Below, piece by piece: positions 45,301 through 50,800 of a stretch of 64,000 nt of DNA (position 1 is the stretch's first letter; each line of letters starts with the position of its first letter). Under the pieces are notes generated by a model that saw only the letters and a program-made list of their open reading frames with translations, did no database searches and was not told where the DNA came from. Source of the stretch: Rhabdornis inornatus (Eukaryota; Chordata; Aves; Passeriformes; Rhabdornithidae); contig VWZS01000835.1 in NCBI GenBank assembly GCA_013397075.1, positions 438,563 to 502,562 of the forward strand. The letters are read 5' to 3'. The position numbers were made by a program, and so were the translations under genes.

Positions 45301-46250
45301 TCCAGAAAGGGCAGAAAATACTTCAGCATCATCACCTGATTCTATGTCTTTATAACGCAGCCTGACACTTAGAAAACAGTTTTCTGTTCAAAAGAGCAAT
45401 GGCTTGATTTGAACTCTTACTCTACACACAGAGGATGAAATCTTGCACAGAAATGCTGTTACATGACAAAGAATCCCTGACACTGGCTCTAGTCTGAGTG
45501 TTTTCCTACCCAGCTAAATAAGTTGGATGTGCACTATCCTGAGTCCCAGTCTCTATCATAACTTCACAATGGAAGTGCTGTTTAATGCAAAACTGAAAAC
45601 ACCGAGGCTGCAGTCTGCAGTTCTTCAGGGCACATACCTTTGGCGTCTCTCAGAAAATATACAGTAGAATTTGACACAAACTCTTCGGGAATTTCATTAA
45701 AAGCCACATAGAAACGCACATTCGTGCCACCTGCATCTGCACAAATGAAAAATGGGAGGAAAGCATGATTTAACACTGCAGAGGGATGATGCAAATCCTA
45801 CAAATAGAGGGGACAAAATTCTGGAAAGGGGTGGGGTAGAGAGTTCGGGAGAACACATCCCAAGGGCTAGAGAGGCAGGAAAAGGGGTGAAGACAAGGAT
45901 CATGGGGCTGCGACTCAGCAGATGGGACGAAGAGGGGTTTGAGGAAGGGGGAAACAGGGAATTGGGGCCAGGCAGTGCCCAGAGAGAGCTTAGAAGGCAG
46001 GGGCAGGGGGTCCCTCTCCCACCCGCTCCTCACCGGCCGGGCCGGGCCTCTGGGCCCGCAGCAGCAGCAGCGCCGTGCCCGCCCCGCTCTCATCCTCGCT
46101 GCCCTCAGCGCCAAGGCCGAAGAAGCGCAGCACGACCCGCGCATCCTCGCCGTGGCTCAGCAGCTTCTCCAAAGGCGCCGGGGCGCTCAGACCCAGCAGG
46201 GCGAGTGCTCGGTCCCGCAGCCACCGCACCCGCACGTCGTCCAGGCTCAT
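1..46250 (-). CDS. DNAH10: DNAH10, axonemal inner-arm dynein heavy chain (71 coding exons, 3' end beyond window)
   Basis: Motor heavy chain of inner-arm dynein I1/f; in the family it pairs with DNAH2 and slides axonemal doublets in cilia and sperm flagella. Joining 71 exons gives 4,266 codons without a stop and with every intron phase compatible, so the gene looks intact. The order is tail, linker, AAA1-AAA4, stalk, AAA5, AAA6, C-terminal domain. P-loops are GPAGTGKT (about residue 1956), GPTGGGKT (2237), GESGTSKT (2578) and GVGGSGKQ (2926). Assignment to DNAH10 rather than another axonemal dynein rests on close similarity to remembered human DNAH10 across the stalk, AAA5 and C-terminal parts, and on its place directly downstream of ATP6V0A2. 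The start at 46250 is the only ATG in frame and sits in a good Kozak context (GCCGCCATGA). Exon 71 ends in phase 1 at 301; roughly 290 more residues are expected to the left. The exons are listed by domain in the following entries. Confidence 0.96.
301..5685 (-). CDS. DNAH10: DNAH10 exons 64-71: AAA6 and proximal C-terminal domain (incomplete)
   Basis: Exons: 64 5581-5685; 65 4969-5123; 66 4058-4212; 67 3648-3831; 68 2890-3090; 69 1561-1770; 70 1091-1186; 71 301-472. They encode about residues 3841-4266. Signatures include LFSFDMTVKIEQAEGRVPQ (exon 64), QGWEDLIRLSELFP (exon 65), PVVFILSPGSDPVSDLMKLA (exon 67), GQWLMLQNCHLLVKWL (exon 68), PPNGLKLNMRATYF (exon 69) and MYGGRAIDSFDRRILTVYMD (exon 71). 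The last visible residues are KGKDDFV; exon 71 ends in phase 1, so at least one further exon lies to the left of the window. Confidence 0.95.
1771..2889 (-). other. DNAH10: DNAH10 intron 68 (1.1 kb)
   Basis: This is the longest DNAH10 intron in the window that has no recognisable repeat. Only short ORFs are present in it. I see no repeat family or RNA gene that I can name. Confidence 0.75.
5765..6022 (+). mobile_element. Two adjacent CR1 LINE 3' tails
   Basis: The first runs to ACCCAAACCATTCTGTGATT near 5930 and includes GTGCTCAAGGCCATTTTGG. A second tail (CCTAAAGGTCTTCTCCAGCC to GCTATGATTCTGG) ends near 6020. Both are on the + strand in DNAH10 intron 63 and suggest nested or successive insertions. 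Confidence 0.75.
6335..9589 (-). CDS. DNAH10: DNAH10 exons 59-63: AAA5 and strut
   Basis: Exons: 59 9368-9589; 60 8663-8810; 61 7605-7884; 62 7024-7253; 63 6335-6608. They encode about residues 3456-3840. Exon 59 contains LLGDCLLAAAFLCYVGAFSW; exon 60 contains LPPDELSIQNGILTTYSSRF and PLCIDPQQQALHWIK; exon 61 contains VDEYIDPVIDNVLEKNIKV and ends in FGRAIVINYT. Exon 62 is a long charged helix (ERRELEEQRERLIQETSENK) forming the strut/buttress that contacts the stalk. AAA5 has no P-loop, as expected for the family. Confidence 0.96.
8190..8578 (+). mobile_element. CR1 LINE 3' fragment (about 0.39 kb)
   Basis: Contains TCTGGAGCAGAGAAGGCTCC, TTCCCTGTGAGGGTGCTGAG, TCCAAGGCCAGGTTGGATGA and ends AATAATTCTGTGATAC. 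This is a clear CR1 3' region in DNAH10 intron 60, on the + strand. Confidence 0.92.
9932..13072 (-). CDS. DNAH10: DNAH10 exons 54-58: stalk coiled coil and microtubule-binding domain
   Basis: Exons: 54 12911-13072; 55 12382-12556; 56 11350-11531; 57 11013-11149; 58 9932-10149. They encode about residues 3165-3455. The outgoing helix CC1 (exons 54-55) is heptad-rich and contains NKVIAVEKAEAEAALDQIKP. The microtubule-binding tip (exons 56-57) runs from SFATPPKQVQVV through MADTNFLRLLL to AGLGMLKFAEAVVTYCDV. The return helix CC2 (exon 58) is ARLERNYELSKRELEKIQAE onward. No extra insert is present in the tip. The stalk is a distinguishing region and fits DNAH10 well. Confidence 0.96.
13690..17208 (-). 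CDS. DNAH10: DNAH10 exons 49-53: AAA4
   Basis: Exons: 49 17020-17208; 50 16232-16403; 51 15150-15353; 52 14293-14373; 53 13690-13887. They encode residues 2884-3164. Walker A is GVGGSGKQSLTRLAAY (about 2926); the Lys-Gln ending in place of Lys-Ser/Thr is normal for AAA4 of axonemal dyneins. Walker B-like MVFLFTDGHV is in exon 50. Exon 52 is short (81 bp) and carries TGIDWFLPWPAQAL. Exon 53 leads toward the stalk (FLEKLRRINHVTPKNYLDFL). Confidence 0.94.
17498..21195 (-). CDS. DNAH10: DNAH10 exons 43-48: AAA3
   Basis: Exons: 43 21050-21195; 44 20480-20632; 45 19933-20193; 46 19193-19365; 47 18726-18819; 48 17498-17665. They encode residues 2552-2883. Walker A is GESGTSKT (about 2578-2585, exon 43), the usual AAA3 form in axonemal dyneins. 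Walker B is RLLVFMDDMNMP (exon 44). Exon 45 reads VDEYGTQQPIALLKLLLEKG followed by the FVAAMGKAGGGRNEVDPRF region. In the family AAA3 is a regulatory nucleotide site that gates the response of AAA1. Confidence 0.95.
17666..18725 (-). other. DNAH10: DNAH10 intron 47 (1.06 kb, AT-rich)
   Basis: AT-rich intron between exons 48 and 47. It has no ORF of interest, no CR1 tail and no simple repeat of note. Confidence 0.75.
21196..22113 (-). other. DNAH10: DNAH10 intron 42 (0.9 kb)
   Basis: AT-rich non-coding stretch between the AAA2 and AAA3 exons. Nothing beyond the splice sites is recognised in it. Confidence 0.75.
22114..24415 (-). CDS. DNAH10: DNAH10 exons 36-42: AAA2
   Basis: Exons: 36 24297-24415; 37 23969-24127; 38 23539-23674; 39 23306-23428; 40 22993-23127; 41 22481-22694; 42 22114-22233. 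They encode residues 2217-2551. Walker A is GPTGGGKT (about 2237-2244, exon 36), followed by the Walker B-like FDGDVDALWVENMNSVMDD (exons 37/38) and the sensor strand YASPATVSRCGMVFVD (exon 39). In dyneins AAA2 normally binds ATP without hydrolysing it. The donor of exon 36 is followed 10 nt later by a perfect hexanucleotide microsatellite. Confidence 0.95.
24256..24287. repeat. (TTTATA)5.3 microsatellite in the exon 36 donor region
   Basis: Five perfect TTTATA copies plus two bases. On the minus strand the array begins at intron position 10 after the exon 36 donor GTGAGTGTG. Confidence 0.95.
24580..27017 (-). CDS. DNAH10: DNAH10 exons 31-35: AAA1, main ATPase site
   Basis: Exons: 31 26883-27017; 32 26344-26496; 33 25588-25776; 34 25339-25485; 35 24580-24771. 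They encode residues 1945-2216. AAA1 is the principal ATP-hydrolysing module of dynein. Exon 31 carries Walker A GPAGTGKT at about residues 1956-1963. Exon 32 carries the Walker B segment WGCFDEFNRI with the catalytic Asp-Glu pair. Exon 33 carries the sensor region IFITMNPGYAGRTELPESVK. All key catalytic residues are present, so the motor is predicted to be active. Confidence 0.96.
27281..30506 (-). CDS. DNAH10: DNAH10 exons 25-30: linker and entry to AAA1
   Basis: Exons: 25 30273-30506; 26 30049-30171; 27 29037-29270; 28 28317-28540; 29 27546-27815; 30 27281-27464. They encode residues 1522-1944, the mechanical linker that swings across the AAA ring. Markers are QRKWMYLESIF (exon 26), FFISDDELLSILG (exon 27), MFDNIASLRF (exon 28) and FEWESQLRFYWE followed by SYGYEYMG and LVITPLTDRIYLTL (exon 30, start of AAA1). 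Exon 26 ends in CAG followed by GCAAGT, a GC-AG intron. Exon 30 has nearly all codons ending in G or C, unlike its neighbours; the choice of its upstream acceptor (after GTGCAG) is set by frame, giving VRDSILQAQEF. Confidence 0.94.
30940..34051 (-). CDS. DNAH10: DNAH10 exons 18-24: distal tail and start of linker
   Basis: Exons: 18 33575-34051; 19 33258-33416; 20 32798-32923; 21 32617-32719; 22 32210-32388; 23 31385-31596; 24 30940-31096. They encode residues 1051-1521. Exon 18, at 477 bp, is the largest coding exon seen and starts RFVRWMHGTCIECP directly after LLYAW of exon 17. Exon 22 is charged and helical (FEKELERLEKRQREL). Exon 24 begins with the RHWEDLMEKTG motif typical of the start of the dynein linker (DHC_N2). 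All phases are consistent; exon 23 has a weaker donor (GTTTGT). Confidence 0.93.
33096..33170 (+). mobile_element. CR1 LINE 3' tail (short, diverged)
   Basis: GAAGGGGGTCTGGACTACAG, CATCCCTTCAAACCTCAAC and CTGTAATTCTATAAC follow the CR1 3' end pattern in DNAH10 intron 19. Confidence 0.7.
34108..34320 (-). mobile_element. CR1-type LINE 3' fragment next to DNAH10 exon 18
   Basis: The + strand begins CATAGAATCATTTAGGTTGA and continues through CCCCATGTGCCACATCTACAC and GGTGACTCCACCATTTCCCTGGG, the complement of a common avian CR1 3' end. The element starts about 57 bp upstream of the exon 18 acceptor, in intron 17. It is the same strand as DNAH10. Confidence 0.8.
34767..34788. repeat. (TAATG)4 microsatellite
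   Basis: About four copies of TAATG in DNAH10 intron 17. Confidence 0.9.
35066..44311 (-). CDS. DNAH10: DNAH10 exons 5-17: tail (DHC_N1 region)
   Basis: Exons: 5 44019-44311; 6 43078-43308; 7 42293-42483; 8 41635-41833; 9 40757-40951; 10 40438-40608; 11 39597-39773; 12 39071-39244; 13 38272-38441; 14 37432-37583; 15 36878-37042; 16 36183-36390; 17 35066-35300. They encode residues 197-1050, the helical tail that in this family mediates heavy-chain dimerisation and binding of intermediate chains and docking factors. Recognisable tail signatures include AEIYLWREKNATL (exon 6), PPVAGAISWSRSL (exon 11) and NLQAFNAAVLANVPLLQ (exon 17). Exon 5 has a tandem TAG-CAG acceptor at 44309-44313; both choices keep frame and differ by one residue. 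Exon 16 joins exon 17 directly to read LIVKNLQAFN, which excludes a splice-flanked open segment lying between them. Confidence 0.92.
36503..36554. repeat. 26-bp tandem duplication
   Basis: AAAACATATCTTCACTTACT plus six bases, immediately repeated with one or two mismatches, in DNAH10 intron 15 upstream of exon 16. Confidence 0.9.
44468..46250 (-). CDS. DNAH10: DNAH10 exons 1-4: N-terminal leader
   Basis: Exon 1 is 46034-46250, exon 2 45638-45736, exon 3 45030-45145 and exon 4 44468-44624, encoding residues 1-196. Exon 1 is GC-rich and begins MSLDDVRVRW. Exon 4 is a hydrophilic, Gln/Ser/Glu/Asp-rich stretch (PAQQQTEKSSFDSDSEN and similar), probably a disordered segment, with no recognisable fold. 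Each boundary has a GT donor and AG acceptor, and phases run 1, 1, 0, 1. The leader precedes the conserved tail and is the least conserved part of dynein heavy chains, so exon 4 is the least certain call here, although its frame and phase fit on both sides. Confidence 0.85.
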
Positions 46251-46420
46251 GGCGGCGACCGGCGCGACGCCTCCCGGTGGCCAGGGCAACGGTGCGGGGT
46301 GGAGCGACGGCTGCTGCCCGCCTTCAGCCCGCTGCGGGAGGCTCCGTGCCCGCCTCAGGAGGCGCCTCGGGCGGCTGCGTTCACGTACAGAGCCCGCCCT
46401 GCGCTACCGCCTCCCGCGGG
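46251..46420 (-). promoter_or_regulatory. DNAH10: DNAH10 5' flank / CpG-rich core promoter region
   Basis: CpG-dense sequence directly upstream of the DNAH10 ATG, continuous with GC-rich exon 1 (46034-46250) and with the minisatellite further upstream. No TATA box is visible. The likely transcription start is within this segment, which implies a very short 5' UTR. The boundary is approximate, because no transcript evidence is available. Confidence 0.6.
46277..46290 (+). promoter_or_regulatory. RFX X-box in the DNAH10 promoter
   Basis: The + strand reads GTGGCC-AG-GGCAAC. This matches the X-box consensus GTNRCC, 0-3 nt, RGYAAC at all specified positions. It lies 27-40 bp upstream of the DNAH10 start codon. 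RFX2/RFX3 are the established activators of motile-cilium genes and bind X-boxes within about 150 bp of the start, so the position is right for a functional site. Binding itself is inferred. Confidence 0.75.
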
Positions 46421-46827
46421 CGCTCCTTCCCCTCGACACCGGCCGGCTATCACGGGAGCTCGTTCCCCTCAGCGCCCGCCGCCCCTCACGAGCGCCAGGT
46501 CCCCTGGGCACCAGCCGGCCGTCACGGCTGCTCCTTCCCCTTAGCACGGGCGGCCCCTCACGAGCGCTAGGTCCCCTGGGCAGCGGCCGCCCCTCACGGC
46601 CGCTTCTTCCCTGCAGCACCCGCCGGCTCTCACAGGAGCTCGTTCCCCTCCGTGCCCGCCGCCCTTCACGAGCGCCGAGTCCTCTGGGCACCGGCCGCCA
46701 GTCACGGCCGCTCCTTTCCCCTGGCACCCGCCGTCCCTCACCAGCACTGGTTCCCCCGGCACCGGCTGCCCCTCAAGGCCGCTCCTTGCCCTTGGCACCG
46801 GCCGCCCCTGACGGCCGCTCCTCACGG
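46420..46827. repeat. GC-rich 36-bp minisatellite, about 11.4 copies, with a 5-unit higher-order period
   Basis: Successive units begin at 46420, 46456, 46492, 46528, 46564, 46600, 46636, 46672, 46708, 46744 (35 bp), 46779 and 46815 (partial). Each has the plan of a CTC.TTCCCCT-type or AGGTCCCCTGGGC-type left part, a CCGGCCGCCC-type centre and a TCACGG/TCACGA right end. Units 1-4 resemble units 6-9 in order (for example, the units at 46456 and 46636 differ at about 3 of 36 positions), giving a 180-bp higher-order period. Because 36 is divisible by 3, long open frames appear on both strands; these are not genes. The array fills most of the space between the ATP6V0A2 3' end and DNAH10. Confidence 0.9.
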
Positions 46828-46889
46828 CTGCTCGTTCCCCTCAGCGCTGCCTTGGGCACGGAGAAGGGCACGGACAAACACAGGGCCCG

Positions 46890-47832
46890 CTAGGCACAGC
46901 GCAAACGAGGCTTTATTGGGAAGTCGTAGGAAAGAAGTGCAAAATTTAATTTGTGCTGTTCATATGGCACAGATGTTAAAATATCATGGCAATATCCCCA
47001 TTTTCACACTGATACAAAAATAATATAAAACGACCCCTGTCCATCTATGCGGTATAAATTAGGTTTTACAACATCAGGGAGTGCTGTTTGTGTGTCCTCA
47101 CAGCCAAACAGAAACAGGGATCAAGGCAAATTCTTTATTCCATGTGCAAAAGTTATTCCTCGCTACAGGGGAAAAGAAGAGGAGTAATACTTCTAACCCT
47201 GCCTTATTCCATAATATTAAATATAAATATAAATATCAGTGTGGCTTCCAAAAGCTTATAGTAACCCAGAATGAACAGATAACATTTCCAGTGCAATTTT
47301 AAATATGGCCAAAAAAGAGCACATTGTAGTGGTGCATATAAATTTCTATTAACTTCATAATCATCCTGGAATACAGACTGAAAACAGACATTGCTTCTAT
47401 TGCATTGTTGAATGGTTCCCAAAGTGCACAAGATGCAGCTGGGTTAAGTACGCGATTAGTAATGAATGTTTAATGTAATGAAAAGTCCTTCAGATAACTT
47501 AAAAGTAACCATTCAAGAGAATAAAGAGACTCCAAAAAAATGCCTACATGGGTTTCAGGACAAGCAGTAACAACTTTTTTTTTTTTAAGAATAAAATTAA
47601 TTTACAACATTAGTTCGTCAAGAAAAATGTACATTTTATATCTATATATTTTACAAGATGCTCCAGATCTGCTATGTCTTTCTACGGGAGGTATGTTTTA
47701 CAGAATTGTTTGGCTGCATTATAAGGCAATCAGTGAAAACACCTTTGTTCCACAAGACACCATTCATAGGCAAGATCCAATCACGCAGTTATTTGCAGAC
47801 AATTCCAAACATTTCTGCTGACAGCAGCCAAA
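46890..47832 (-). other. ATP6V0A2: ATP6V0A2 3' untranslated region
   Basis: AT-rich sequence between the TAA stop and the distal AATAAA, without splice sites or a coding frame. It holds a short AAATAT-type simple repeat at 47216-47237. The distal end is inferred from the poly(A) signal and from the sharp change to GC-rich promoter sequence. Confidence 0.65.
46912..46917 (-). terminator. Poly(A) signal of ATP6V0A2 (AATAAA)
   Basis: AATAAA on the minus strand, about 920 nt downstream of the ATP6V0A2 stop and just before the GC-rich DNAH10 5' region. This is the most distal plausible signal, and cleavage would fall near 46890-46900. A second AATAAA is at 47134-47139, so alternative polyadenylation is possible. 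Confidence 0.6.
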
Positions 47833-50800
47833 TTATAATGCACCATCTTTATTAAAATGTAAAGAAATGTGCTTAAAAGAGAAAGGCGTAAACTTGTATC
47901 CTCCACCGGAGTAGAATTTGTTCTGAAATTCCACCCTGAAACGAGACAAAAAACCAGAATCTGTACATGAATCCAAAATGAGTTGTCAAGGGCCAGAACT
48001 GTGCAACCCAAGAAGCTGAACAAAACCAACTCCAATCCTCTCTTGTTTTCTGTGCAGCTCTTTAACCCTCCCATCACGGTCCCAGGCTAACTTTGCATTT
48101 CTCAGGAGACCCACACGCACTAAACTGGGCTGTAACGGCTCAGTTCTTACTTCTGGCTTACTCATTTGTTTCTCAGTGAGTTGCAGTCAATTGTTTTGCA
48201 GACATGCTATAACATGAGGACAATCTGTAATGTAAGTAGCTCCACCTCCTGTCTTTGGACACTATACACCTTTGTTTAAGTTGTAAATTTCATCAGATTT
48301 CAAGCTAAACATGCTCTGAATCCACTCCAAAGTGCAGAGCTTGTGATAGCAAGACTAAAATACTTAAGGGTCGGCAGCCCCGCTCATTAATATAAATGTT
48401 CTGTTGAACCAAATAAATTGACTGAAACCATATAATGAGGTAACCAGACTGAAATTAAAAATACTTATCCAAGTTACTAATATTCTACATTATAAAAAGC
48501 TGCAATACTACAAATCAAACGTACGGTATTTTGTGAATGTGGTTGAAGTCAAAATGCCTCGTCAGTCAATATAATACTTGAATCTACTGAAAATATTCCA
48601 GAGGGAACAATCAAGTCCAACTAACAAGCCATTTACTTAATATAACTAAATAAATGTATTTCAGTAGCAATGAGGCTGTTGAATTTTACACTTTCCCTTT
48701 GTAATAAGACACCTAAAATTTTGCCATAAAAATTCCCCTTAAACAAGCCAGTATATGCTGAAGTGGTATACCAAAAAAAAACAAACATACCAGTGAAGTC
48801 GTATGGCATGGAGGAAAGCAGAAAGCCCCTCCATGACCAGCAGAATAAAAACTGTCAGCACAGCAAAGAATGCCAGAACAGGGATTAGCAGCAAGACACC
48901 ATACTTCGTATCCACACGGAGACCCACTCTCATCACCATCTGCCACAGAACTTCTGACAACTCTAATAAAAACCAAAAAGTTACCATGACTAATGTTGGT
49001 ACTGAGTACCTTCACCCACTGAGCCACTCTGGCTCATTTAACCAATGTAAGAGCACCTGCTGGACATGGGAACTATAAGCAATCCCCCTCTCCAGAGAGC
49101 CGCCCCCATCCCCTCAAATGTTTAAAGATACACCTCAGTGTCAAAATCAGATCTACTCAGAGCAATATTTTACATAAAGTCCAAGTTTTAGTTTGGAGGC
49201 TTCCATAGATCATGATTAGTTGAAATAGGGATTTTTTTTTAATTAAGAAAAAGTGTATTTCATAGTAGTATCACTTGAACAGACCAGCCTCCCTCTAAGA
49301 GCATTAAAAATACAAATGCAGGAAAAAAACCCCAAAAAATATCAAAAAACCCACCCCCACTTACGTGCATGAGCAAGACTTAATGCCCAGAGTCTCAGGT
49401 ATGAGGCTGTGTTAGAGATGCATCCCAGACAGTATTCAATGGTGTGAATTGCTTGATTCATAAAAACATCTGCAAAGTTCAGCTAAAAGATAAAAATACA
49501 TTTATATCAATTTTAACAACATAGAGAACAAAACACAAGAGAACAAAAACATTCATCTGCCAATCCTTACTACATGGAAGAGGAATTCCATTGAAGGGTA
49601 ATAAATTGATTTTATATTAAAGTAAAAAAAGTGTGCCATGTAGAAGATCCCTATTACAGAGATAACATTAGAAAAAACATCAGATGCTACAGTTTTCCAG
49701 TATTACCTTGTTGATAGATGAAAACAAATGCAATTTATGTTTTCCACAATGAATATGATCTAATACTTGAAAACTTTATGTATTATAACCAGCCATGGTT
49801 CTAATTCCCATTCTATTGAGGTTCTAAGCTTACAGAATCAATTTTTTCATCTTTAAAAGCAGGGGTAATTATCAGTAATGCTACTGATAGTCACATTAAT
49901 ACTGTAAGTTCTAAATATAAATACTTATTACTAACAGTTTCAAAACTGGTATTACCAAAAATTTCAACACTTACTTTGTATAACAGATTTTATTTAAGCA
50001 AACAATTCTTGCATTTTCTATACACCAGAAACAAGAGTCTACTACCTCAGAGACAAGAACTATACCTATTCTGCACATCAGGAAACTGAAGCAATTCTTT
50101 GTCTTTCAATTCACATGGAATCAGTGGAATCTGCCCAGACCTTTAAAAATTTGCCAAAACTAAACAGCAGCAATGGGTGAGGACAAGGAATGCTGCCCAT
50201 GTCCCCCAACCCCCATTAGTAATAATCCTCATCACAAGATGTAATTTGCAGAAACAGAAAGACTTTTGTCCAGATGAAAAGCCAAGATTAATTAACAGGA
50301 AGCTGGGCAGTTGCCACCTTGCCTCAAGTTTAAGAATCCATAAAACCAGACAAAAACCTAGGATTTTTATCCCACTCCTCAATATAAGAAAACCTGTACT
50401 CCTAGATGCAGAGTCTTGATTGCAAATAAAACACTCTTTCTGTTCTCTACTACAGATAGGTTGTGGTTTATTGTAACAGTCTGAAAATACCAAAAAACAG
50501 TGATAAAATAGTAACAAATAACTAAACTGCATTTGGGCACCAAGGTCTTTGTAAAGGCTCAGCTGAGTTTCTTCAAAACTGCTCAGCACACAGTGTACAG
50601 GTTATGAATTGACTGCCCACTTCTAATTAGCTTTTAAACACATAACCAACCAGAGATTAATTACAAACATTACCTCCTCTGCATCCCCCTCTCTGTGCCC
50701 GCTGTCTGAATGATTGACGCCCTCTTCGAGATCATGACACGACAGGAGACAAAGCTCTTCCTCACTTTCTTTTCGGACAAGCTTGTAGCCACTCTACAAA

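Noticed and set aside
46287..46289. Upstream start 13 codons before the DNAH10 ATG
   Set aside because: The codon is TTG, not ATG, and lies inside the X-box; the ATG at 46250 has the better context.
46404..46825. Minus-strand Arg/Gly-rich frames in the minisatellite
   Set aside because: Repeat-derived frames without splice continuity to DNAH10 or any recognisable domain.
45752..46893. Long + strand open frames (up to 272 codons) over DNAH10 exon 1 and the minisatellite
   Set aside because: They are produced by GC-rich antisense sequence and a 36-bp repeat whose length is divisible by three; the products are low-complexity Pro/Arg/Ala-rich.
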